Shown: piece by piece, positions 1 to 8,614 of the stretch
Numbering within the stretch: the first letter of the stretch is position 1
Layout: each line of letters starts with the position of its first letter
Assembly: GCA_016196565.1 (NCBI GenBank)
Contig: JACPXK010000034.1
Span: 51,288 to 115,287 of the forward strand
DNA: 64,000 nt
Reading direction: 5' to 3'
DNA from: Candidatus Omnitrophota bacterium
GTDB taxonomy: Bacteria > Omnitrophota > Omnitrophia > Omnitrophales > Aquincolibacteriaceae
Notes under the pieces: generated by a model
The model's input: the letters and a program-made list of their open reading frames with translations, nothing else
What the model was told of the DNA's origin: nothing
Databases searched by the model: none
Translations under genes and position numbers: made by a program

Positions 1-198
1 GAGATAGAATCTTATCAAGAAGCCATTCGTCTTAAACCCGATTATGCCCAAGCCTATTACAATTTGGGGTACAGTTTGGAACAGCAGGCAAAGCCCAAAG
101 AGGCCGCCCTGGCCTATAAAAAAGTGTTACAGATTATGCCGGCTCATAACAATGCCCGTCAGGGTTTAGCACGGGTTGAGTCATCGGATAAATCATAA
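1..198 (+). CDS. TPR-repeat protein, C-terminal end (partial)
   Basis: The window opens inside this gene; 65 codons remain before TAA at 196-198. The residues show two tetratricopeptide helices pairs: a unit with EAIRLKPDYAQAYYNLGYSL followed by EAALAYKKVLQIMPAHNNAR, with the usual A/Y/G/P spacing of TPRs. TPR proteins are scaffolds for protein binding, so no specific role can be given. The next gene has its own promoter, so this one probably belongs to the unit lying upstream of the window. Confidence 0.8.
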   Translation, partial: EIESYQEAIRLKPDYAQAYYNLGYSLEQQAKPKEAALAYKKVLQIMPAHNNARQGLARVESSDKS

Positions 199-208
199 AT
201 TCTCTCTA

Positions 209-237
209 TTGACATCATAAAATTTCACTGCTATAGT
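209..237 (+). promoter_or_regulatory. sigma70-type promoter for the 284 gene
   Basis: TTGACA, a 17-bp spacer and TATAGT. The likely transcription start is near 244, giving a leader of about 40 bases. It would drive the operon 284 gene-lptE-holA. The only SD-like string in the leader is CGAGG at 265-269, 14 bases before the ATG, which is weak. Confidence 0.75.
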
Positions 238-283
238 ACGTCCCGCTGCAAAAATCACCTAAGTCGAGGCAAACCATTAAGTT

Positions 284-3200
284 ATGAAAATTAGGACCAT
301 CCTCCTTTTACTGCTTTCGATTTCTCTTATTCTTCCTCAAAACTCATGGGCTTATTGGGTTTGGTCGCCTGAAGCCGGTAAATTTGTCAATCCGGAAGGA
401 ACCACCCAAGATGAAGCGAATGAAAAATTTGATTTCGCCATGCAGCTTTATAAGGAAAAAAGTCTCGATGAAGCTTTTGATCAATTCAGAGATTTAATCA
501 AAAAACATCCCGCTTCAAAAATGGCGCCCGAGGCCCAGTACCGGATCGGAATTATTTTTGAGGAAAAAAGCGATTACAAAAAAGCCTTTCAAGCCTATAA
601 AACCATTGTGGAGTCCTACCCGCAAAGTGACCGCGTAAACGAAGTGATCGAACGCGAATTCCGCATCGGCAATCTTTTCTTTTCCGGCAAAAAAGCAAAA
701 CTGATGGGGCTTGAGATTTTGCCTTCGCTTCCCCGCGCGGTAGAAGTTTTTCAGCACATCGTCAAAAGCGCGCCTTATAGCGAATGGGGGGATAAATCGC
801 AATTCCATTTGGGACTTGCCTATAAGAAATGGGGACATTACAAAGAGGCGATGGAGGCCTTCCAAACCTTGGTGGAGCAATACCCCAAAAGTATTCTCAT
901 TCCCGAAGCCCGGTATCAGCTCACTGAAACTGCTTTTCTTCAATCTTCTGCGGCCCATCGCGATCAACGTGCGCTGGAAGAGGCCTCCACTCAGGTGGAT
1001 AGCTTCTTAGAACGTTATCCGGATGCCGGGGTTTCTGAGAAGGCCTTAAAAATCCGGCAGGAAATCGACGAAAAGAATTCCGAAAAAAATTATCGTATCG
1101 GCCTCTATTATGAAAAAGAAAATTTTCTCTCCAGCGCTCTTATTTATTATGCCGATGTCGCGCGCCTATACCCTCATACGCAATGGGGCAAGAAAGCCGC
1201 CGAAAAATTAAAATCCCTTAAAGAGCCGGCCACTTATCTCACCGAACAAAGCAAGGAACTTGATCAGCAAATCAAAATTCTCGAGGCTAAATTAACGGGG
1301 CTTGAAGAAACCACAAGCGATATAGAAAAAGACCGCCTGAAACGGGAACTCAAGCGCTTGGAAGAACGTCAAAAAGCTTTGGAGAAGAATAAATCTCAAA
1401 GCATGAATCGCCGCGAAGAGGATTTGAAGCGGCGTCAGCGTGAGCTTAAGGACAAATACAAAAAACTCGAAACCAAGAAAAAACTTCTCAAGAAAAATCC
1501 TTCCGAAGATCTCAAAAACGCCATTGACCGCTGGCAGGCCTCCCTGGATCAGGAAGCCGATGATCTCCGCAATGAAAAAACCCAAGTCAAAGAATGGCGT
1601 TCCGATCTCGGGCTCAAAGACAGGACCTCGTATTGGGATATCCTTCCTTTTGTGGGAGAACCGGGTTCGGCCCTGGAGCGTGTGCGGCGTGTAGAGGCCA
1701 AGAAACTTTACAAGGTTTCAGAAGAGAAAAAGGCCCTTTTGGATGAAAAGGAACTTCTTTACAAACATTACGGCGAATTGACGATGCTCGTCAAACAATT
1801 GGAAGATGAAAAACTGGGAATAAGCAGTGGGAATATCCCCCTGGGTGTCAAAACGAAAGAAGCGGTCAAGGCCCAGCAGAAAAAACTCAAAACTTCTGCC
1901 GCGGAAATTGAATGGCTTGAAAAGCAGATAGAGCAAAAACGTGCCTTTTATGAAAAGCAGTACGGTTCCTCCGCCGGATGGTTCTCTTGGATCAAGGCGC
2001 CCCAAAAAATCGTTTCTTCCTCCGCCGGTGTCGTCGCGGAGTCTCTGGATAAATCCGTGGCATGGGTAAATCCTTTTGATTCTAAGGGGCCTTCTCTTGA
2101 AAAGAAGAGTCTCGAGGAACTTTTGGAATTGGAAATGCATTTGAAAGAAAAAATCAATGCCCAAAATAACATCGTCGATGCCTTAAACCAAGCCTTTAAT
2201 GAAGAGCTGGCCTTTCAAGAGCAAAAACGCTTGCTTGCGGAACTGGAAGGAAAGGAAAAAATCGATGTCGGCCAACTTCGCAAATCCATCAAACAGATTG
2301 AAAAAAGTATCCGCAGCCGCTACGAAGAAATTCAAGACGGCCATGAACGCAAAAAGAAGCTTTTGAATCAATTGAATGAAATTTTTCATCAAAGACAGTC
2401 TAGCGAAGTGGGCTGGCAGAAAACCGGCAGTACGATCGCGGCCCCGGCCAAAGGTTTTGTGGGTTTTTGGCGTGCCTTTCTTTTTGGTTTGCCGGATAAA
2501 GATGTGGAGTTGACCAAAAGAGCATCTTCCTCTTCCGTGCTGGAAGATGCCAATGTGGCCTACGATATAAAAAAGCTCAAAGAAGACATCGAACTTGAAA
2601 GCCTTTTGATTGAATCAAAAAGCCGGGAAATCAATCAGCTGGAAAAACAGCTTGAGATTTTAAGGGCGAAAGCGTCTTTGGCCGGAGGATTTAAATTCCG
2701 TTCGTCCTTCGTTAAAGTGCCTTATGCAGTGATCGGCGAGGCGATTGACAGCGCCAAGAGGCTCGTTCCCAAGAAAGAACGCCAAGATCTTTTGATTCAT
2801 CAATTGGATGAAAAAACCAAAGAATTGCAATCTCTCAAAGAAGAATTGAAAGCTGTGCGCCAGGCTATTTCGATCAAAGGCGGAAAGACGGAAGCGCCCG
2901 AAATTGTTTCGATTCCGCCAGAAGCTCGCAGCGAAGACAAAACCGTCGTTGAGGATGAGACCGCGGCTGTTTCCGGGCAACCGGCCTCGGATCAAAATCG
3001 TTTGAAGCAGCAAATTCAGGCTTTGGTCGAAGAGCTGGAAGTTCGCCGCAGTGTCTATGAAAGGGAAAAAGCGCTTCTCGAGGCTCAGTGGGCAATCTTA
3101 AAAGTCCGCAGCGGTTCTTCTAAAAAAGCGGTGATCAAAAGCAGTGAGCAGCTCGTCGCCGAAGGAGAAGGACTCAAGCAAGAGATACAAGATGTCGTTG

Positions 3201-3448
3201 ATCAAATCCGGGAATTGATTGCCAAGGAACAGGAATTGGAAAAAAAGGAGTCGCATATTCTTTCCAAACGCATTACTAAAATTGATCTTTTGGTTCCGCG
3301 CGTCAATTCGAAATCGGCTTCCCAGGATCTTTTGACCGAACGCGAGCGGCTTGAAAACCGCGTGACCCAGCTTGAATCGCGCAATCATTTCCTTTCCAAA
3401 GAACTCGAACGGTTTCAACTACCAGAAAATCCCAGCACACCCCGATGA
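284..3448 (+). CDS. Exported TPR / long coiled-coil protein (BamD-like N-terminal region)
   Basis: 1054 residues. Residues 1-23 form a signal peptide (hydrophobic LLLLLSISLILP, likely cleavage after SWA). Residues about 45-310 contain four or more TPR units of the outer-membrane assembly lipoprotein kind (AMQLYKEKSLDEAFDQFRDL, then AYKTIVESYP, AFQTLVEQYP), similar to BamD/YbgF, but there is no lipobox cysteine. From about 315 to 1045 it is mostly charged coiled coil (runs of E, K, L, Q) broken by a few short segments rich in W, G and P such as GWFSWIKAPQ. This points to a long periplasmic rod attached to a TPR head. It is the first gene of an operon: its stop TGA overlaps an in-frame ATG of the lptE reading frame. 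A role in envelope assembly is inferred from the TPR type and from lptE; I do not recognise the whole protein. Confidence 0.8.
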   Translation: MKIRTILLLLLSISLILPQNSWAYWVWSPEAGKFVNPEGTTQDEANEKFDFAMQLYKEKSLDEAFDQFRDLIKKHPASKMAPEAQYRIGIIFEEKSDYKKAFQAYKTIVESYPQSDRVNEVIEREFRIGNLFFSGKKAKLMGLEILPSLPRAVEVFQHIVKSAPYSEWGDKSQFHLGLAYKKWGHYKEAMEAFQTLVEQYPKSILIPEARYQLTETAFLQSSAAHRDQRALEEASTQVDSFLERYPDAGVSEKALKIRQEIDEKNSEKNYRIGLYYEKENFLSSALIYYADVARLYPHTQWGKKAAEKLKSLKEPATYLTEQSKELDQQIKILEAKLTGLEETTSDIEKDRLKRELKRLEERQKALEKNKSQSMNRREEDLKRRQRELKDKYKKLETKKKLLKKNPSEDLKNAIDRWQASLDQEADDLRNEKTQVKEWRSDLGLKDRTSYWDILPFVGEPGSALERVRRVEAKKLYKVSEEKKALLDEKELLYKHYGELTMLVKQLEDEKLGISSGNIPLGVKTKEAVKAQQKKLKTSAAEIEWLEKQIEQKRAFYEKQYGSSAGWFSWIKAPQKIVSSSAGVVAESLDKSVAWVNPFDSKGPSLEKKSLEELLELEMHLKEKINAQNNIVDALNQAFNEELAFQEQKRLLAELEGKEKIDVGQLRKSIKQIEKSIRSRYEEIQDGHERKKKLLNQLNEIFHQRQSSEVGWQKTGSTIAAPAKGFVGFWRAFLFGLPDKDVELTKRASSSSVLEDANVAYDIKKLKEDIELESLLIESKSREINQLEKQLEILRAKASLAGGFKFRSSFVKVPYAVIGEAIDSAKRLVPKKERQDLLIHQLDEKTKELQSLKEELKAVRQAISIKGGKTEAPEIVSIPPEARSEDKTVVEDETAAVSGQPASDQNRLKQQIQALVEELEVRRSVYEREKALLEAQWAILKVRSGSSKKAVIKSSEQLVAEGEGLKQEIQDVVDQIRELIAKEQELEKKESHILSKRITKIDLLVPRVNSKSASQDLLTERERLENRVTQLESRNHFLSKELERFQLPENPSTPR

Positions 3449-3464
3449 TTTTTAGAACGTTTCA

Positions 3465-3549
3465 CGTCATCCTGAGCGACCCTAAAGGACCACTCCGTGG
3501 AGCGAAGGATCTCCTTCGAGATTCTTCGTCCTTCGGCCTCAGAATGACG
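3465..3549. repeat. Dispersed 'GTCATCCTGAGCG...AGAATGACG' repeat, copy 1
   Basis: About 85 bp with ends that are roughly inverted (GTCATCCTGAG / CTCAGAATGAC) and an inner GGATCT...CTTCGGCCTC. It is the same family as the copies at 6889-6952 (inverted), 8151-8214 (inverted) and 38770-38828. Here it sits between the 284 gene and lptE and its last bases supply the ATG of the mature lptE reading frame. Confidence 0.8.
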
Positions 3550-4047
3550 ACTCTAGCTATCTTCCTTCTTTCCGTCTCCGGATGCGGTTACACCCGTCAC
3601 ACCACGCTTCCCCAGAATATGAAAACGATTTATGTGGGAACGGTGATCAATCAAATTCCCGTCAGCCATGTTTACGCTTATCAACCGGGGCTTGAAATCG
3701 ATATCACCAACGCCATTATCCGCCGTTTGCATCGCGACGGTAATTTACAGGTAGTTCCTAAAGATCAAGCCGATGTCATTCTCGAAAGCAGCCTCATGGG
3801 TTTTGAACAAGAGGGGCTTCGTTTTACCAGCCTTGAATCGGTCTCGGAATATAAACTCTTTATTGTTTTGTCCCTTAAATTGACGGATCGGAAAACGCGC
3901 CAAGTGATATGGGAGGAGCCTAATTTCACGGGAGATACGGAATATTTCGTCAGTGTGATCCGCTCTCTGTCGAGGCAAGAGGCCGCTCAAAGGGCGGTGG
4001 ATCGTTTGGCCAAGAATGTTGTCGACCGCATTGTGGAAGATTGGTGA
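3544..4047 (+). CDS. lptE: LptE-family LPS-assembly lipoprotein
   Basis: 167 residues from ATG 3544. The start chosen gives a clean lipoprotein signal: MTTLAIFLLSVSGCGYTRH, with lipobox VSGC. LptE sits in the outer membrane as the plug of the LptD lipopolysaccharide translocon. The body matches the family: GY after the cysteine, a VG(T)VxNQ strand, then a two-layer alpha/beta core ending in AAQRAVDRLAKNVVDRIVEDW. The frame is open back to an ATG at 3445 that overlaps the previous stop, but residues 1-33 from there are only a translation of the dispersed repeat, so the annotation would hide the signal peptide. The 3' end overlaps the holA start, an order (lptE-holA) also seen in E. coli. No good SD precedes 3544; coupling or readthrough from 3445 cannot be ruled out. 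Confidence 0.85.
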   Translation: MTTLAIFLLSVSGCGYTRHTTLPQNMKTIYVGTVINQIPVSHVYAYQPGLEIDITNAIIRRLHRDGNLQVVPKDQADVILESSLMGFEQEGLRFTSLESVSEYKLFIVLSLKLTDRKTRQVIWEEPNFTGDTEYFVSVIRSLSRQEAAQRAVDRLAKNVVDRIVEDW

Positions 4048-5003
4048 GTTCCTTTAAAGTCCTGACCCTCTTTGTCGGCGATCCCTTTCTCGCCGAAGAA
4101 AAATTCCAGAATAGCCTGGGTGAAATAAGAAAAAAAATCGCAGGCGAAATTCCCGTCCAGACCTTCCGCCTTTTTGAAACACCGCTCGAATCCATTCTGA
4201 CCGAAGCCCGCACCCTTCCATTCCTGGCCCCGGCTCAAATTTTCCGCATTAAAGACGCTGAACGTCTTAAAAAAGGCGATTTAGAAATTCTGGGTGAATA
4301 TTTAACCCGTCCATCTCAGACGACTTTTATTTTTTTTGAGGCGCAAACCCTTGAAAAAAAAGGAGGGCTTGCCGATCTTATCGGAAGCGCAGGGGCGGTT
4401 TGTTATCTTGATGAAGATCAAAAACAGGCCTCCGGCCTGCGCCTGATTCAGGAGAAATTGAAAATGTTTGATAAAACCATAACCCCGGCGGCGCGTCAGG
4501 AATTGATGGGAAGAATGGGGGACACACCGGTACTTCTTGATTCGGTGCTGGAACAATTGATTCAGTATGCGGGCAGCGAAAAAGAGATCACAGAAGACAT
4601 GGTCGAAAGTTTTGCTGAAAAAACCCAGACACCGGACGGTTTTCAATTGATCAATGCCTTGGCCGGTCAAAATAAGCCGGAAGCCTTGCGCGTTTTAAAG
4701 GAACTTCTCGCTAAAAATGATGAAGACGTTATTTCACTTTTAGGGCTTTTGCATTGGCAGCTGCGTCGTTTTTGGCTGGGGCGTACCCTTTTAGAAGAGG
4801 GAACTTCGGAAAATGTCCTTCTCAAACGTTGCGGAATTTATCCCAAGCAGGCGCCATTTTTCATGCGCCAAATCCGCCGTTTTTCCTTGAAAGGGCTCGA
4901 ACGGGCGGTGGAGGGGCTTTTTCAAATGGATTGGAAACTTAAAACCGGACGGACCGAAGGGCCGGCAGCGCTTGAGGCTTGGGTTTGTGAAATTACTTCT
5001 TGA
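4044..5003 (+). CDS. holA: DNA polymerase III delta subunit
   Basis: 319 residues. GTG at 4044 overlaps the lptE stop (GTGA); a TTG at 4041 is the other option. HolA opens the beta clamp within the clamp-loader complex. The family pattern is visible: N-terminal LTLFVGDPFLAEE, then RTLPFLAPAQIFRIKDAERL, the domain II lid, and a C-terminal helical domain with LINALAGQNKPEALRVLKELL and LLGLLHWQLRRFW, as in the HolA collar. Length is normal (about 320-345). It is the last gene of its operon and runs 11 bases into the convergent rpsT. Confidence 0.9.
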   Translation: MSSFKVLTLFVGDPFLAEEKFQNSLGEIRKKIAGEIPVQTFRLFETPLESILTEARTLPFLAPAQIFRIKDAERLKKGDLEILGEYLTRPSQTTFIFFEAQTLEKKGGLADLIGSAGAVCYLDEDQKQASGLRLIQEKLKMFDKTITPAARQELMGRMGDTPVLLDSVLEQLIQYAGSEKEITEDMVESFAEKTQTPDGFQLINALAGQNKPEALRVLKELLAKNDEDVISLLGLLHWQLRRFWLGRTLLEEGTSENVLLKRCGIYPKQAPFFMRQIRRFSLKGLERAVEGLFQMDWKLKTGRTEGPAALEAWVCEITS

Positions 5004-5253
5004 GTTTGGCCAGAAATGCCGCGATGCGGGATTTCTTGCGGTCGGCGCGGCCGCGCGGGATAATGCCGCGGGAAACCGCACGATCATAACGGGAGATCAC
5101 TCGCCCGGCGAGTTCCTCGGCTTTGGACCGGTCGCCGGAAAGGCTAAGAAGCTTTTGGTTAAGCGTTTTAAGTTCGGAAATGGCCTCTTGATTATTGGCC
5201 TTTTTTTTGGCGTCACTTCTCATCCGTTTTTTTGCTGAAGCAATATTAGGCAT
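4993..5253 (-). CDS. rpsT: 30S ribosomal protein S20
   Basis: 86 residues, lysine- and arginine-rich, starting MPNIASAKKRMRSD and ending AFLAKLKK, a close match to bacterial S20, which binds 16S rRNA early in 30S assembly. The frame is open further upstream but the start at 5253 is fixed by the family N-terminus and by an AGAGG Shine-Dalgarno 8 bases before the ATG. It has its own promoter at 5288-5316. The neighbour across the divergent gap is murJ, an arrangement (rpsT next to murJ/mviN) also known from Proteobacteria. Confidence 0.95.
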   Translation of the reverse strand: MPNIASAKKRMRSDAKKKANNQEAISELKTLNQKLLSLSGDRSKAEELAGRVISRYDRAVSRGIIPRGRADRKKSRIAAFLAKLKK

Positions 5254-5287
5254 GAAAAAAACCTCTTTCTTAGGTAAAAGTCCGCAA

Positions 5288-5316
5288 ACTGTAACACAAC
5301 AGCCCATCCCTGTCAA
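5288..5316 (-). promoter_or_regulatory. rpsT promoter
   Basis: On the minus strand TTGACA, 17 bp, TACAGT; start point near 5281, giving a leader of about 28 bases with the SD at its end. Its position argues that murJ begins downstream of it (5324) rather than at the earlier in-frame ATG 5252. Confidence 0.75.
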
Positions 5317-5323
5317 TCCTCCC

Positions 5324-6925
5324 ATGAATGCCCCTAGCGGGAAAAAACATTTGATGAAGGCGGCGGGGTTGATGGGCCTGATGACGCTTGCCAGCCGCAT
5401 TTTGGGGATGATCCGGGATATTGTCAGTGCCAAAAATTTCGGCATTAGCTGGCAATGGGACGCCTTTCTCTATGCTTTCATGCTGCCCAATTTTTTGCGC
5501 AGAATTGTCGCCGAAGGCGCCCTTTCCAGTGCGTTTATTCCGGTTTATACCGAGACGCTCAATCAACATGGCAAAGAAGCAGCCTTCCGTTATGCGCAGC
5601 TCCTTTCTACCTTAATCCTCACCAGTCTTGCCCTCTTTCTCTTGGCCATGGAAATTGTTTTGTATTTCGCGCTTAAAATCCCGGATCTTCCTGCGCGCCT
5701 TTACCTTATCTTCGATTTTCTCAGGTATCTTTTTCCTTATCTTTGGCTGATCAGTTTTTTCGCCATGGGCATGGGAGTGCTTAACTGTCACAATCATTTT
5801 TTTGCGCCATCCCTTGGACCGGTCATTCTCGATATTTTTTGGATTGTGGGAGTGGTGTGGATTATCCCGCATGCCGGGTCACTGCCGGAAGAACAGCTTC
5901 GCTGGCTTACCGTCATTTTGTTGCTTTCCGGCTTTGTGCAGGTAGCGGTTCAAATCCCGCCTTTGCGGGCTTTAGGATTCCGCTGGAAAATGGTTTTTGA
6001 TTTTATGGATGCAAGCTTACGAAAAACCGCCCGTCTTTTTTTTCCCGCGCTTTTCGGGTTTGCGGTGGTCCAAATCAATCTCCTCATTGATTCCACGATG
6101 GGGTATATGGCGGGTCCGGGAGCCAATTCGAGTTTGTGGTATGGAAACCGCATCATGCAATTTCCGCTGGGGGTATTCGCGATCGCGATGGGAACGGCGC
6201 TTCTTCCGGCTATCGCGCATCATGTGGCCCGTAAGGAAATTGACGAAGCCAGAAAAACCATGGCCTTTGCCATGAGGAATGTCTTTTTTATTATTCTTCC
6301 CTGTACCGTGGGGCTTATTGTTCTCAGCCAGCCGATCGTGGCCATGCTCTTTCAGCGCGGTGAATTTGATATCACCTCAACCCAAAGAACCGCCGCGGTT
6401 CTTACGGCGTATTCCATCGGTTTATTTGCTTATTCCGGACAAAAAATCATCACGGCAGGATTTTATGCGGCGCAAGACACAAAAACCCCGCTTTATCTGG
6501 GATTTGCAGATTTGGCGGTTAATGTGACTTTGAATTTTATTCTTATGCAATTTTTCAGAGAAGCCGGTCTTGCCTTGGCCACCTCCCTTGCCGCTATTTT
6601 AGAATTTTTCCTGCTTTGTTTCCTTTTCAACCGCAAAATTTTTTCCTTTCCTTTCCGGGAAGTCGTAAGTTCGTTTGCCCGTGTCCTGATTGCTTCCCTT
6701 GTCATGGGAGGCATCACAGCGTTAACTTATCACGGACTCTCCGGAGCTTTTCCGGGCGCCGCCATTTTTGAGATGTTGATCAAGGTTTTCGGAAGTATTA
6801 TCGTAGGTGCCGCGGCATACATCGTTTTTTGTTTTATTTTGCGCGTCCGAGAATTGCAGGAAGCGGTAAGTTGGATGCTGAAAAGAGCCGTCATTCTGAG
6901 GCCGAAGGCCGAAGAATCTAAATAG
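5324..6925 (+). CDS. murJ: Lipid II flippase MurJ
   Basis: 533 residues with about 14 membrane helices, MOP superfamily. MurJ moves lipid II across the inner membrane for peptidoglycan synthesis. Diagnostic stretches are MTLASRILGMIRDIVSAKNFG (here split for length: MTLASRILGM, IRDIVSAKNFG), FMLPNFLRRIVAEGALSSAF, and FPLGVFAIAMGTALLPAI. Starts are possible at 5252, 5324 and 5354; 5324 is taken because the rpsT promoter fills the space before it and the family starts shortly before this helix. The last 10 codons (VILRPKAEESK) are encoded by a dispersed repeat that also carries the stop codon, so the natural C-terminus has been replaced by repeat sequence. Confidence 0.92.
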   Translation: MNAPSGKKHLMKAAGLMGLMTLASRILGMIRDIVSAKNFGISWQWDAFLYAFMLPNFLRRIVAEGALSSAFIPVYTETLNQHGKEAAFRYAQLLSTLILTSLALFLLAMEIVLYFALKIPDLPARLYLIFDFLRYLFPYLWLISFFAMGMGVLNCHNHFFAPSLGPVILDIFWIVGVVWIIPHAGSLPEEQLRWLTVILLLSGFVQVAVQIPPLRALGFRWKMVFDFMDASLRKTARLFFPALFGFAVVQINLLIDSTMGYMAGPGANSSLWYGNRIMQFPLGVFAIAMGTALLPAIAHHVARKEIDEARKTMAFAMRNVFFIILPCTVGLIVLSQPIVAMLFQRGEFDITSTQRTAAVLTAYSIGLFAYSGQKIITAGFYAAQDTKTPLYLGFADLAVNVTLNFILMQFFREAGLALATSLAAILEFFLLCFLFNRKIFSFPFREVVSSFARVLIASLVMGGITALTYHGLSGAFPGAAIFEMLIKVFGSIIVGAAAYIVFCFILRVRELQEAVSWMLKRAVILRPKAEESK

Positions 6926-6952
6926 AGATCCTTCGCTACGCTCAGGATGACG
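6889..6952. repeat. Dispersed repeat, copy 2 (inverted)
   Basis: 64 bp, CGTCATTCTGAGG...CTCAGGATGACG, reverse orientation to copy 1. It encodes the MurJ C-terminus, its TAG stop, and the spacer just before uvrC. Confidence 0.85.
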
Positions 6953-6960
6953 CAAGCAAT

Positions 6961-8520
6961 ATGACAACTCTTACTCTTCGCGAAAAAATCGAAAAACTCC
7001 CGTTTACTCCCGGTATTTACTTGATGAAAGATGCGGAGGGAGAAATCCTTTACATCGGCAAGGCCCTCTCGCTGCGCAAACGTGTCCGCTCTTATCTCGT
7101 CAATCGCCTGGAGCTTCCCAAAATTTCGATTTTGATGAAAAAAGTTTGTGCGGTGGACTATATCGAAACCTCGACAGAAGTCGACGCCCTTTTGCTTGAA
7201 GCCCAACTCATTCAAAAATATCAGCCCCGTTACAATAAGGAGCTCAAGGACGACAAAAGTTATCCCCTTTTGAAAATCACGAACGAACGTTTCCCCAGGA
7301 TCCATCTAACGCGCAACAAAAACGATAAAAAGGCCGCTTATTATGGGCCGTACACGGACGCCAAGCTTTTGCGCGAGGCCGTCACGCTGATCAATGCGCT
7401 TTTTCCCATTCGTAAATGCCAGCGTCTGCCGAAAACCGCCTGCCTTTATTATCACATCGGCCAATGCTTGGCTCCCTGCATCAAACCGGAGGTCAAAACC
7501 GAATATGACCAGGTCGTCAAAGAAGTGCGGGATTTTCTCGGCGGAGGAAAGAAAAGTTTTGTGGAGTATTTGAGTGAGCGCATGGAGGAAGCGGCAGGGG
7601 AGCTCCGTTTTGAAGACGCACAATATTTCAAAGAACAAATCGAAGCCTTATCAAAACTGAGGAAAAAACGTTTCTCTTTGAAGAAGCCTGAGGCTGCCAT
7701 AGCGCTTTCTGCGACTTTAGAACTCAGAAAATCGCTGGGCATGGAAAAACTTCCGGAAAAAATTGTTTGTTTTGATGTTTCCAATATTCAGGGGGACGAA
7801 GCCGTGGCTTCCAAAGTAAGTTTTTACCGCGAACTTCCGGACAAATTGGAATACCGCCGCTATAAAATCAAAACCGTTACCGGCATCAATGATTATGCCA
7901 TGATTCAGGAAGCCTTGAACAGGATGCTTGCGGGGATTAAAGAAGGCCGTGAAACTTTTATTCCGGATATTATCATGATTGACGGGGGAATCGGACATTG
8001 GAATGCGGCCTATGAAGTGATGAAGTGTGAAGGGTTTGAAAATACAAAATTGATTTCCATCGCCAAACGCTTCGAAACGATTTATGGGATACGGCCGCGT
8101 CATTCTGCCCTAAAGGACTGCCCTGACTTCTCATTAATAATTAAAAGAAAGTCATGGGCTGAGGCCCGAAGGGCCGAAGAATCTCGCGAGATCCTTCGCT
8201 CCGCTCAGGATGACGAGCTAAAAGGTCCAGTCGATTTGAAGCTGCCTTCCAATTCTTCAGCTTTATACCTCCTTCAAAAAATCCGTGACGAAGCCCACCG
8301 ATTTGCCATTGCTTATCACCGTCTACTTAAAGAAAAGAATTTAACCCGCTCGGAACTTGACGTCATACCGGGAATCGGGAAAGCGCGCAAAAAAATCCTC
8401 CTCGAACAGTTTGACTCTATGGAGGAACTCAAGCGTGCGGGCATCGAGCAACTCGCCGGTCTTCCTGGGATGAGCAAACCCGCTGCCCGTCAAATTTGGG
8501 ATTATTTCCACCCCAATTAA
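6961..8520 (+). CDS. uvrC: Excinuclease ABC subunit C
   Basis: 519 residues (family usually about 590-620). UvrC makes both incisions around DNA lesions with UvrA/UvrB. N-terminal GIY-YIG nuclease: PGIYLMKD then EILYIGKA, residues 18-35; cysteine cluster region with CLYYHIGQCLAPC; UVR motif about 200-235; RNase H-like C-terminal nuclease with VCFDVSNIQGDEAVAS and DIIMIDGGIGHW; tandem helix-hairpin-helix (IPGIGKARKKILLE, GLPGMSKPAARQI). Between FETIYG and the conserved DEAHRFAI block, a loop that is normally about 15 residues is about 45 residues, because a dispersed repeat has inserted in frame (AEARRAEESREILRSAQDDE). The gene starts 8 bases after another copy of the same repeat; no SD is visible. 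Confidence 0.93.
   Translation: MTTLTLREKIEKLPFTPGIYLMKDAEGEILYIGKALSLRKRVRSYLVNRLELPKISILMKKVCAVDYIETSTEVDALLLEAQLIQKYQPRYNKELKDDKSYPLLKITNERFPRIHLTRNKNDKKAAYYGPYTDAKLLREAVTLINALFPIRKCQRLPKTACLYYHIGQCLAPCIKPEVKTEYDQVVKEVRDFLGGGKKSFVEYLSERMEEAAGELRFEDAQYFKEQIEALSKLRKKRFSLKKPEAAIALSATLELRKSLGMEKLPEKIVCFDVSNIQGDEAVASKVSFYRELPDKLEYRRYKIKTVTGINDYAMIQEALNRMLAGIKEGRETFIPDIIMIDGGIGHWNAAYEVMKCEGFENTKLISIAKRFETIYGIRPRHSALKDCPDFSLIIKRKSWAEARRAEESREILRSAQDDELKGPVDLKLPSNSSALYLLQKIRDEAHRFAIAYHRLLKEKNLTRSELDVIPGIGKARKKILLEQFDSMEELKRAGIEQLAGLPGMSKPAARQIWDYFHPN
8151..8214. repeat. Dispersed repeat, copy 3, in frame inside uvrC
   Basis: Same family and orientation as copy 2 (GCTGAGGCCCGAAGG...CTCAGGATGACG). 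It preserves the uvrC frame and adds about 20 codons. A second degenerate fragment, CGTCATTCTG near 8098, suggests that the whole of 8098-8214 is inserted material. Confidence 0.8.
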
Positions 8521-8573
8521 ATATAGCAATTTCTAGTATTTTTAATCATCCCCGCCCCCTGTCTTTTCAAGGT

Positions 8574-8602
8574 TTGCATGCGTTTTCCCGATGTGGTAAC
8601 TT
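8574..8602 (+). promoter_or_regulatory. Candidate promoter of the giant ORF
   Basis: TTGCAT, 17 bp, TAACTT, ending 12 bases before the ATG at 8615. The predicted start point is about 6 bases upstream of the ATG, and no SD exists, so the mRNA would be close to leaderless. Confidence 0.4.
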
Positions 8603-8614
8603 TTCCCAATCTTT

